This document shows positions 6,996 through 15,025 of a DNA stretch of 64,000 nucleotides, in pieces (the first letter of the stretch is position 1; each line of letters begins with the position of its first letter). The notes under the pieces were generated by a model, which had not been told where the DNA came from, searched no databases, and worked only from the letters and a program-made list of their open reading frames with translations. Origin of the DNA: Brevibacillus agri (GTDB taxonomy: Bacteria; Bacillota; Bacilli; Brevibacillales; Brevibacillaceae); NCBI RefSeq assembly GCF_004117055.1, contig NZ_CP026363.1, positions 3,650,001-3,714,000 on the forward strand, given 5' to 3'. Made by a program: the position numbers and the translations under genes.

Positions 6996-7997
6996 TTACT
7001 TTACTTTTACGATTACCTTTCCTTTGGCCCTTCCGCTTTCCAGGTAGTCGAATGCTTGCGCGGTATCTTTCAACTGGTACACCTTGTCAATTACAGGCTT
7101 AATCTGGCCTGCTTCGATCATTTCCGTCAGGATCTTCCATTGCGCGCCGCTCGCTTTCATAAAAAGGAAGTGATATTTCGTTTGGGTCTTCCGCTCAAGC
7201 GCTGTGATTTTACGGCTCACGATGGACAACATGGCCGTTTTCATCCAACCCAAATTGGCTTCTTTTCCGAATCTTGCGTTTGGCATGCCCGAGACGGAGA
7301 CGATTTGTCCGCCTGGCTTGAGGATGCGGAACGATTTTTCCAGGACGTCTCCCCCTAGCGTATCAAAGACAGCGTCATACCCGGTAAGCATTTCCTCAAA
7401 GTTCTCTTTTTTATAATTAATGATGAGATCGGCCCCCAACGATTTGACCAGTTCATACCCTTTGTCGCTTGCTGTTGTCGCCACGAAAGCGCCCATCCTT
7501 TTGGCCAGTTGGATGGCGAAGGTGCCTACGCCGCCCGAACCTGCGTGAATCAAGATTTTTTGGCCTTTTTGAAGATGCAAAATATCGGAAAACGCCTGGT
7601 AAGTCGTAAGTCCAACCAGCGGTATGGACGCCGCTTCTTCAAAGGTCAAATTTTGCGGTTTCAGCCAAATATCATCCTCATGCACAGCAATAAATTCGGC
7701 CAATGTGCCGATCCGGCTTTTGCGGGGCCTGCCGTAAACTTCATCTCCGGGTTTAAACGCCTTCACCCGTTCGCCAACCTTGACGACAACTCCGGAGAAA
7801 TCGTTGCCCAAGATCAGCGGAAACTTGTAACTCAACAGGAATTTCACTTTTCCTTCTTTAATTTTAAAGTCGATCGGATTTAAGCTGGCAGCATGAATTT
7901 CCACCAGCACATCATGTTCTCCGATACTGGGCATTGGCTGTTCTGTCAATACTAATGGAGCATTTTTTCCATAATTCTCAATGACGATGGCCTTCAT
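6996..7997 (-). CDS. NADP-dependent quinone/zinc-type oxidoreductase (MDR family)
   Basis: The 333-residue protein has a GroES-like N-terminus (residues 1-120: HAASLNPIDFKIKEG, LGNDFSGVVVKVG) and a Rossmann domain with AGSGGVGTFAIQLAK (about 150-165). It ends KPVIDKVYQLKDTAQAF and AKGKVIVKVK. Structural zinc cysteines are absent, which places it with zinc-independent quinone oxidoreductases that reduce enones or quinones with NADPH. It lies 95 bases downstream of the ArsR gene on the same strand. That gap holds a palindrome resembling one upstream of the ArsR gene, so the regulator probably controls both. The substrate is unknown. Confidence 0.85.
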   Translation of the reverse strand: MKAIVIENYGKNAPLVLTEQPMPSIGEHDVLVEIHAASLNPIDFKIKEGKVKFLLSYKFPLILGNDFSGVVVKVGERVKAFKPGDEVYGRPRKSRIGTLAEFIAVHEDDIWLKPQNLTFEEAASIPLVGLTTYQAFSDILHLQKGQKILIHAGSGGVGTFAIQLAKRMGAFVATTASDKGYELVKSLGADLIINYKKENFEEMLTGYDAVFDTLGGDVLEKSFRILKPGGQIVSVSGMPNARFGKEANLGWMKTAMLSIVSRKITALERKTQTKYHFLFMKASGAQWKILTEMIEAGQIKPVIDKVYQLKDTAQAFDYLESGRAKGKVIVKVK

Positions 7998-8022
7998 GTA
8001 CGATCACTCCTGTTTATGATTA

Positions 8023-8044
8023 TTGGTTTAAACAAACGAACCAA
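8023..8044. promoter_or_regulatory. Possible operator between the ArsR gene and the oxidoreductase gene
   Basis: TTGGTT (8023-8028) and AACCAA (8039-8044) form a dyad 26-47 bases before the oxidoreductase start. The left arm continues as TTGGTTTAA, also found upstream of the ArsR gene. Confidence 0.45.
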
Positions 8045-8092
8045 TTGTGCAAAACAATTTCGCTACCACATTTCTCTTGCATCTCTAGGTAG

Positions 8093-8416
8093 TCACTGCG
8101 ACCCATTGCACTCGGCTTCCACGGCGGTAATTAATGCTTTGAGTTGTTCAAGCGGTTTGCGGACAGTCAATACGTAATAATTTTCTACGCCTTTTTTTTC
8201 GGATGTGATAAAGCCGGACTGCTTCAACACCTTCAAATGATGGGAGACAGCCGGTCTGGACAAATCTATATGGCTCGCGATCGCATTGACGTTCAGTCCC
8301 GATTTGTTCTGTGCCAGCAGCATAATAATCGCTTGCCGATTTTCATCGGTCAGCACTTCCAGCAGAGGAATGCAGTCTTTAAATTGTTGCAGCACATGCT
8401 CGGTTCGCTGGCTCAT
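8093..8416 (-). CDS. ArsR/SmtB-family winged-helix regulator
   Basis: The 107-residue protein has the typical fold: LLEVLTDENRQAIIMLLAQ, then the recognition region NVNAIASHIDLSRPAVSHHLKVL (about residues 45-68), then the beta wing GFITSEKKGVENYY. ArsR proteins repress transcription and release DNA on binding metal or a redox signal. No ELCVCD-type metal site is visible here, and the only cysteines are one near residue 16 and one near the C-terminus, so the signal may be organic or oxidative. The start ATG 8416 is preferred to an ATG three codons earlier because AAAGGA is correctly spaced only for 8416. The downstream oxidoreductase is the likely target. Confidence 0.85.
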   Translation of the reverse strand: MSQRTEHVLQQFKDCIPLLEVLTDENRQAIIMLLAQNKSGLNVNAIASHIDLSRPAVSHHLKVLKQSGFITSEKKGVENYYVLTVRKPLEQLKALITAVEAECNGSQ

Positions 8417-8440
8417 GCGGTTCATCCTTTCGTTCGTTCA

Positions 8441-8468
8441 TTGGTTCTTTGGTTTAATCGTTTAAACG
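8441..8468. promoter_or_regulatory. Possible ArsR operator/promoter region
   Basis: It contains TTGGTTC and TTTGGTTTAATCGTTTAAAC close to the start of the ArsR gene. The element TTGGTTTAA is shared with the palindrome before the oxidoreductase gene. Confidence 0.35.
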
Positions 8469-8935
8469 TAATTATAACCACTTGTTTTGTAAATGCAAGT
8501 GGGAGGTGGAGGTTTTTGCAGATGCAAGCCCGTTGTTTTACTTTCTTACTTTGAATCTTTGTCTCTACCAGCAGCAGCTTCCATTTGCCACTGAATAAGT
8601 TTTTATTTACTGCTAAAAATGTGCCCCTTGCTGAGCTCCCTCTTTCATTCATTTTTTCGGTTGCCCGCTTTTCTATGTATCCTCCTGCCACTCGCTAGTT
8701 ATAGGGAAACGGTTCCCGCTACAATGTTGTTAGAATGAACGTCTGTTTGCCCATAGCCATTCATGCGGAGTAGAATATACACTCGACTTCTTCTAATGAA
8801 ACTTGCAATTGTTGGCTGACATCATATATTCCCACATTCTGCGCTTGTGTATCTTCGGGGGTACTCTTGCAATCAACAGGAAAAACATGGTAGATTGTCT
8901 TTTGAAGTCTTATGTATGTTTGGAGGCATGGTAAT
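8469..8935. other. Intergenic stretch entering the AT-rich island
   Basis: I see no credible gene here. Open frames on the minus strand lack ribosome sites and coding character. Base composition shifts to AT-rich toward the right. The only functional element recognised is GGAGG at about 8922-8926, the ribosome site of the interrupted nuclease gene. Confidence 0.5.
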
Positions 8936-10010
8936 TTGAAGATCACTAGCATCCGTAAATTATTATTTAATGAAAAATCTTTCAACCCATTTAGTGACAA
9001 TTACAACCCAGAGCAAATTCAACTTATCTTAAAAGAGTATCTAAAATCGGAAAAGGAAGATACATCACAAATTAAAGATAAGGAAAGTGATATTGACGCC
9101 GTTAGAATAGCTGTGCAAACGCCTGTATTTAATTACTATTACAAAGAACTGTACGAATATATGAAAAAAACTTTAAGTGAACCAGGAATTAATGTAATAA
9201 ACGTTATCCAATACTTAATTGCGATTGTAAATCATGATACAAAAATGATTGAGATGTCAATAAATAAAATGATTCAATCAACTAATCAATTAAGACTTGA
9301 AGAAATGGCAATGCTCAAAATTGATGAAAAAAATTTCAAAAGTAATGCTGTAAATTCTTATGAGTTGCAAACTGATCTTTTAAATCTACTATTAAATTAC
9401 TTAAAATATTTTCACAAAGAAGATTCTCGGCATAATAATGCTGTACCAGCAAGAATTCATGAAGCTTCTAGTAAAATGTATAGAGCTTCGAACCTGCTAT
9501 ACGTAGTTAAAGACGCTTTTGATCGTATGGTATGGGAGAACGGAACGATCATTGAAAAAAATGAAGAATTATATCTACGTTACATTGAACCGGATTCCCA
9601 AATTCTTCTTCAACTTGGTATGTTCAGAGTGCAAAGGAATGCGCTTGCATACTCTATAACTATTTACCAGCACTTAAAGGAAAATCCGATTTACTTACGC
9701 TTTTTATCAGAAACGAGAAAAGGGAAGAACATTTCAAATATCCGTATTAACTCGAGAGGATATATTCGCTATTCAGTTCAAAACGAGGGGCCGAATGCTT
9801 TACTACAATCAGAGTTGGTACAAGGATTGGCTTTTATTGCAGCATTCTACCCACATTTCACAAGAAAAGAACTTGAAAAATTAGGAAAGCTAACTGTGGA
9901 TGATTTAATGGTTTTACACAGTGAGCTAGTTCATTTAACCGAAAAAGTTAAGGATTGCTTACCTGAAGTAAATGATGCGACAGATATAAAAGACTATATG
10001 GTTAGAATTA

Positions 10011-10868
10011 GGACGTGTCTGAAAACTAAAGAAAATGTGGTATGATTTAGGAAAAACGAATGGAGCAACGAGCATGATTCAAAGACGGTACGAAATAAAC
10101 GATGAACAGTGGGAACAAATTCAGGACATGTTCCCCCCCTATCGAACAGGACGTCCGTCCAAATTAAGTAATCGTACCATGTTTAATGCCATTCTTTGGA
10201 TTGCCCGAAGTGGTGCGGCTTGGCGAGATTTGCCGGAAGAACGTTATGGTTCATGGAAAACGGTCTACAGTCGCTTCTGCAAGTGGAGAGATACCGGATT
10301 ACTTGTCGCCATCTTCCAAGCTCTTCACGTAGAACCTGACTTTGAAAACTTGAGCATCGATTCTACATCGGTCAAAGCTCATCAACACAGTGCGGGTGCT
10401 AAAAAAACGCAGAAGGACACGAAGTAAATCAGCACATAGGCGTCAGCCGTGGCGGAAAGACAACCAAACTTCATACCGTCGTCGATGGATTAGGGAATCC
10501 CCTCGCTTTTCTTCTCACGGGGGGGCACGTCTATGATTCCGTTCCAGCGATCAATTTGCTTCAAGGGTTTGATCTTACGGGAAGCCATATTGTTGGTGAC
10601 AAAGCCTACGGCTCAGAAGGCATTCGGCATTGGATTACGGCTAAGCAGGCAGCGTACACCATCCCGCCTAAAGCGAATAATAAAAATCCTTGGAAAGTGG
10701 ATTGGTACCGCTATAAAGAACGGCACTTGGTGGAGTGCTTCTTCAATAAAATCAAACATTTTCGACGAATCGCTACTCGTTACGACAAGCTGGCCAAATC
10801 ATTCCTAGCGTTTGTATATGTCGCGTCCATCTTTAAACTAACTCAATAATGAGTTTTCAGACACATCC
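10011..10868 (+). mobile_element. IS5-family insertion sequence, 858 bp
   Basis: The terminal inverted repeats are GGACGTGTCTGAAAACT on the left and, read inward, GGATGTGTCTGAAAACT on the right, with one mismatch. TA flanks both ends (10009-10010 and 10869-10870), consistent with a short TA target duplication; the adjoining bases are TTAG on the left and CTAG on the right. Size, ends and the two-frame transposase fit the IS427 group. The element looks complete. Confidence 0.85.
10074..10849 (+). CDS. IS5-family transposase, made by -1 frameshifting
   Basis: The first frame (10074-10427, 117 aa) starts MIQRRYEINDEQWEQI and holds the helix-turn-helix region and the first catalytic Asp (LSIDSTSVKAH). 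The second frame, entered near 10401-10407, continues GHEVNQHIGVSRGGKTTKLH, IVGDKAYGSEGI and the Glu-containing HLVECFFNKIKHFRR to the stop at 10849. The junction is a run of seven A (A AAA AAA), a typical -1 slippery site, so the split is programmed in this IS group rather than damage. The protein is the DDE transposase that moves the element. Confidence 0.85.
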
Positions 10869-11384
10869 TAGAAAAAAAGATTTAATGAATTATTTTATAG
10901 ATACAACGACATACACAACTACTCAAATTGAATCTTACATAAATCTAATACAAAGCGACATTCTCCAAATGGAAAGAATAAATCTATGGAAACGCCCTTT
11001 AGTAAAAGATCAAGATGTATTCTATCTTTCTATACCATCCATATTATCTCCCAATTATCTGCAATTGATCGATGAATGGCTTGAAGGAGCTGGATTTAAT
11101 TTAAATGAGAGGGGTTTTGCACTAGAAACTTTCATTAAAAATGATTTAAAATCCAAGTTAGTCTCTAAAGGTAATTTTACTATTCCTTCACTAAGCGATT
11201 TTCAGATTTCAAAGAAAGTTTCTGAGGAAATTGACCTTATCGTTTCATTCGATGATTTTATCTTTATTGCTGAAATAAAAAATGTAAAGTATCCAATGGA
11301 GCCAAGGGATGTCCATAATGCCATCAAAAGATTATCTGATGGAGCCCTACAGTTAAAGAGAAAAATAAACTTTGTACAAAAACA

Positions 11385-12828
11385 CACTAGCGTTGCATTA
11401 ATCTTTTCCCATCATTCAAAATACACATAATCTTTGGTATTTGGTTGTCTAGGGAACAAAAAAATCCTTTACACTGGAAAGGTCAGGTAGTTCCTGTCCA
11501 AATCCAACGCAAAGGATAGCTCATGGACAAGAATACCCTATTTTCTTCATTTGGTAAATGGGTTGCACCCATCAATATTATGAAACTTCAACAACGAATT
11601 GACGAAACGGATCAAGACAAGTACGTGAAGAAGCTGACGACAAAAGCGTATCTTCTCCTATTTTTACATGCCCAACTTCAGCAACGCGAAGGGCTTCGAG
11701 CCATTGCTGACGATGTTCTATCAAAGAAATTTCAGCAAGAATTAGGACTGTCATCGATCAGCCCCGCACAGCTTAGTCGAAAAAACAATCGGGTAGAACC
11801 TGCTTTGCTTGAAGAAGTTTTTGTCGACCTTGTCCAGCAAATTCAACGCGTTTCCGGAAAAGCCTGCTCTCTTCGAAAACACATAAAGATCATTGATTCC
11901 ACTACAATTGGATTATGTTTGCAAAAGTATAAGTGGGCAACCTTTCGCGAAACAAAGGCAGGAATCAAAATTCATCTTCGTCTCGTTTTCGCAAGCCAGG
12001 AGGATGTCTATCCTGAAAAGATTTCCCTAACTTGTGCCAAATCCAATGACCGCACCCAAATGGAGTCGCTGATTGATGAGATCGGAGCCATGTACGTCTT
12101 TGATCGAGGGTACGTGGATTATGAAAAGTTCGATGAGTATACCGATCAGGGCATCTTTTTTGCTTCACGTCTCAAGGATAACGCGGAAACTCGTCATTTG
12201 TATACTTTCAAAGTACCACCAGAAAGCTCCGTTTTATCTGACTCCATGATCCTTCTTGGAACGCCACAAAAACGGGTGGATAATGTGTTACGACTGATTG
12301 AAACGCATGATTCGAAAGGAAATCGTATTCGAATCATCACCAATCGGTTCGACTTAGAAGCAGAAGAATTGAGCGACATCTACCGTTGGCGCTGGCAAAT
12401 AGAACTGTTTTTCAAATGGATGAAACAACACGCAAAGATCAAGACGTTCTATGGAACAAGTGAAAATGCGGTCTGGAATCAAGTTTTTCTCGCTCTCATT
12501 GCTTACTGCTTGTTGCTTCTTGTAAAGCTGGAAAGAAACAGTCAGCACAGTCTGCTGCAAATCAGTAGATGGCTCAAAGTGTTTCTCTGGCAGACCTTTG
12601 AACAATGGATAGGCAGAATGGATTACCAATCCAAACGAACATCCAGAGGGCGACAGAAAAGGAAGTAAGTGTTGTTTGTTGTTGTCGATGTTGTAATAAA
12701 TGTATAAAACTACCAAATGGATAGTGGCTACCTTTTGCTTGGCTGTTCTCGTTTTTGGTTGTGAAGTTGAAAATGTCATTCAGAATAATTTGACAATAGA
12801 TGGATTCATTTTTTATGCAACGCTAATG
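11385..12828 (+). mobile_element. IS4-family insertion sequence, 1444 bp
   Basis: The ends are CACTAGCGTTGCAT on the left and, read inward, CATTAGCGTTGCAT on the right. The element is flanked by a perfect 9-bp direct repeat ACAAAAACA (11376-11384 and 12829-12837). The 9-bp duplication and length fit the IS4 family. The transposase is intact, and 160 bp of non-coding sequence lie between its stop and the right end. The element sits inside the nuclease-like gene. Confidence 0.85.
11523..12668 (+). CDS. IS4-family transposase
   Basis: The 381-residue protein closely resembles, from memory, the IS4Bsu1-type transposases of Bacillales (SFGKWVAPINIMKLQ, QLQQREGLRAIADDVL). The DDE residues are visible as IIDSTTIGL, VFDRGYVDYE and the YREK signature YRWRWQIELFFKWMKQH. 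The C-terminus GRQKRK is basic and complete. It catalyses cut-and-paste transposition of the element defined at 11385-12828. The frame is uninterrupted, so the element may still be mobile. Confidence 0.92.
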   Translation: MDKNTLFSSFGKWVAPINIMKLQQRIDETDQDKYVKKLTTKAYLLLFLHAQLQQREGLRAIADDVLSKKFQQELGLSSISPAQLSRKNNRVEPALLEEVFVDLVQQIQRVSGKACSLRKHIKIIDSTTIGLCLQKYKWATFRETKAGIKIHLRLVFASQEDVYPEKISLTCAKSNDRTQMESLIDEIGAMYVFDRGYVDYEKFDEYTDQGIFFASRLKDNAETRHLYTFKVPPESSVLSDSMILLGTPQKRVDNVLRLIETHDSKGNRIRIITNRFDLEAEELSDIYRWRWQIELFFKWMKQHAKIKTFYGTSENAVWNQVFLALIAYCLLLLVKLERNSQHSLLQISRWLKVFLWQTFEQWIGRMDYQSKRTSRGRQKRK

Positions 12829-13222
12829 ACAAAAACATAATGATTACTTTTCTGAAATACTAAATGGTGTAGAGGGGAAACCAATTTATTCTGCTGTTAT
12901 TTGTAATTATCCCCACTTCACAGGAATGAAATTGCATGACGTTCCAATAATTGATTTTATGGCACTAGCAACATATTTTGGCCATGGGTCTATTACTGAC
13001 CTTCGCTCTGAGAATATTGATGCTGAATCACAAAAAGTAAGAGAACTCAGGTTATGGAACAATCGGAAAGAGTTCGCTGACAATTTCCCCAATTACCTTA
13101 TAAAGCCAACTGTCGTTGATGACTTGAAACACAAATTTAAAACAAAATTTCATCGAATAACGCTAGAGACCGCTAATCCGCAAATGCACTTACAAGTCGC
13201 AGAAATAATTGAAACAAATTAG

Positions 13223-13708
13223 TCTGTAAAGTATTCTGTCTAAACACTCAATCTTCCCCCCTACTTTTAACTATTTGCTTTTTATAATGACTGGATCACC
13301 AAATTACCCAGTTTACACTGGACTTCATGTAGTTTAATAGTGCCAATCGTGGAGCCAGCCCCCATAAGGTGTGCATATTACAACACACTAGTATCATGGA
13401 CACTAGTTTTGTCTACTGTTTGGGAGGCTTGCTTCACTCTGGAGCACAGAAACTAGATCTACAGTATTTCGCCTCGCTTGTGTCTACTTGAATTCCTCTG
13501 AAAATTACTCTGGCAGACTAAGGAAAACCAAAGAACAGTGTAACTGCAGTACTAAACGAAGATACTTGCATTTCTAGAAACTGTCCCAACATTTTCTCTC
13601 GTTAAAGACCATGAATCATACTTTCGTTAATAGCTATTATTATCAATAAGGCATTTTCGGTCGCCCCCCCTCATTTCTGCTTTTAAAAATGTCGATATAC
13701 CCCGCACA
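13223..13708. other. Non-coding stretch at the right edge of the AT-rich island
   Basis: No open frame with coding character, RNA gene or repeat family was recognised. It marks the return from AT-rich island DNA to the GC-richer backbone, at around 13.68 kb. Confidence 0.5.
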
Positions 13709-13742
13709 CAAAAAAGAGTTCCCCCGCCCCAGGAAAACTCTC
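13709..13742 (-). terminator. Terminator of the MFS transporter gene
   Basis: On the minus strand AGAGTTTTCC pairs with GGGGAACTCT (one G-T pair), followed by TTTTTTGTG, 9-40 bases after the stop codon. Confidence 0.65.
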
Positions 13743-13750
13743 TCCACCCT

Positions 13751-14902
13751 CTACCGCGGAACCCCGCTCAACAACAACCGATGCAACACGCCGATCAAAC
13801 ACACCCCTGCCGTCACGAAGAACGCAATAAAGTACGAATGATGCCAATTCCCCAACAAGCCCGCGATGACCGGGCTCAGCACCGCCCCGACAGACAGCAC
13901 CGCCGAGTAGATGCTGAACACGCTGCCGTACAGCTCGCGCGGCGAGTGCACCGTCAGGATCGTGGCAAAAGCCGGGAACAACATGCCGAAGCAGGCGCCG
14001 AACAAAAACATCATCACCTGGATCGGGATCGCCACGCCGAGCGCGAGCATGTACAAAAGCGCGCCGAGCACTCCGAGTCCGGCAAAGCTTCGCGTCTCCA
14101 CCGGGACTTTGTGCAGCCAAAACTGGCAGAGAATCGCCAGCGCCCCCAAACCTTTCAAACTGAACAAAATGCCGGTCACGGCTGGCGACATCCCTTGCTT
14201 TTGCACGAGCAGCGGCACCTCGTAGATGATCGTCCCTTGCGCGTAAATGATCGCAAACCCGCCCAAAAAGGCCGGATACAGCATGCGATTTTCCAGAATC
14301 GTCAGCAGGCTTTGGCGACCTGCCGCCTTGGGCAATAGCTTGGCAGGCATGCCGCCGCCATCCACTTTGGCCGGGAGCACGAGCCAGGAAAACACGCCGG
14401 CTACGATCATGATGTAGCCGAGAATGACAAACGATTGGCCGTAGCCGAACTGAACGGCAAAAAAGCTGCCGACCGCTGGCGACACAATCCCCGCTGTCGT
14501 GAGCACCAGTCCTTTTTTGCCCATGATCTCGCCTTGTTCGAGCGCCGTCTTGCCCGTCTCGCCCAGCATCGCCGAGCAGGCGGGAGAGACGAAGGCCATG
14601 ACAAAGCCAAGCATGAGCCGAAAAGCAAAAAAACCGCCCGTATGCGTCACGACGCCTTGACCAATCAGCATGAATCCGGCCAGAATCAAGCCTCCGGCGA
14701 TAAACCACTTTTTCGGAAACCGATCGAGAAAAGGACCCGCGAAGAGATTTCCGGTCAGATTGCTTACTGCATAGCCGCCCAGCACAAAGCCGATCATGGC
14801 AGCCGACACACCCAAAATATTCAAGTACGGCGCCAAAAGCGGCGTCTGTGCGTGCATGTCGAAGGCAACGAGAAACAACACGACCAACAGCAGAACCCTC
14901 AA
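13751..14902 (-). CDS. Major facilitator superfamily transporter
   Basis: The 383-residue protein has about twelve hydrophobic segments. Between segments 2 and 3 it has the MFS loop AGPFLDRFPKKW (about residues 55-68), a form of GxxxDRxGRR. It most resembles drug or metabolite proton antiporters and uniporters of about 390 residues. Segments such as FVMAFVSPACSAMLGE and YGSVFSIYSAVLSVGAVLSPVIAGLLG are typical of the two halves. The start appears to be TTG 14902, with GGAAGGG six bases before; an ATG 8 bases upstream is in another frame and ends at once. The substrate is unknown. Confidence 0.85.
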   Translation of the reverse strand: MRVLLLVVLFLVAFDMHAQTPLLAPYLNILGVSAAMIGFVLGGYAVSNLTGNLFAGPFLDRFPKKWFIAGGLILAGFMLIGQGVVTHTGGFFAFRLMLGFVMAFVSPACSAMLGETGKTALEQGEIMGKKGLVLTTAGIVSPAVGSFFAVQFGYGQSFVILGYIMIVAGVFSWLVLPAKVDGGGMPAKLLPKAAGRQSLLTILENRMLYPAFLGGFAIIYAQGTIIYEVPLLVQKQGMSPAVTGILFSLKGLGALAILCQFWLHKVPVETRSFAGLGVLGALLYMLALGVAIPIQVMMFLFGACFGMLFPAFATILTVHSPRELYGSVFSIYSAVLSVGAVLSPVIAGLLGNWHHSYFIAFFVTAGVCLIGVLHRLLLSGVPR

Positions 14903-14974
14903 AGCATTCCCTTCCTCTCATCCCGCCAGTCTTTGTCCCAGTATATGAGGGGAGTCGTCCAAGTAGGATAGGAA

Positions 14975-15018
14975 AAGCAAAACAGGACCCCGCCACTGCT
15001 CAAGAGGTCCTGTTCTTT
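14975..15018 (-). terminator. Terminator of prfC
   Basis: On the minus strand AACAGGACC pairs with GGTCCTGTT, followed by TTGCTTTTCC, just after the prfC stop at 15026. Confidence 0.75.
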
Positions 15019-15025
15019 TCATCAC

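Larger units (their letters stand above)
8936..13222 (+). pseudogene. PD-(D/E)XK-nuclease-like gene interrupted by two IS elements
   Basis: Three segments, 8936-10010, 10871-11384 and 12838-13222, join in frame into 658 codons once each IS and one copy of its target duplication is removed. The start is TTG 8936 (KITSIRKLLFNE) after GGAGG. The first 370 residues are helical and of unknown family. About residues 440-540 carry a nuclease-type core: helix with ALETF, then EEIDLIVSFDDF, then FIFIAEIKN, and a following helix with ALQLKRK, which fit the E, D, ExK and Q positions of PD-(D/E)XK enzymes. The codon composition is far more AT-rich than the flanks, suggesting horizontal gain. A defence or DNA-processing role is a guess. 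As it stands only the N-terminal 358 residues plus a short tail would be made. Confidence 0.8.

Noticed and set aside
8422-8691. 89-codon minus-strand frame in the gap before the nuclease gene
   Set aside because: No ribosome site, no resemblance to a protein family, and it overlaps the ArsR operator region.
12354-12779. 141-codon minus-strand frame opposite the IS4 transposase end
   Set aside because: Shadow of the transposase frame; no coding features.
12700-12840. 46-codon frame with a lipoprotein-like signal inside the IS4 tail
   Set aside because: No ribosome site, and the frame runs through the IS right end into the host gene. It is probably chance; recorded under the IS4 finding.
13223-13708. 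Possible gene in the AT-rich gap before the MFS transporter
   Set aside because: No open frame of useful length with a start signal; stops are frequent in all six frames.
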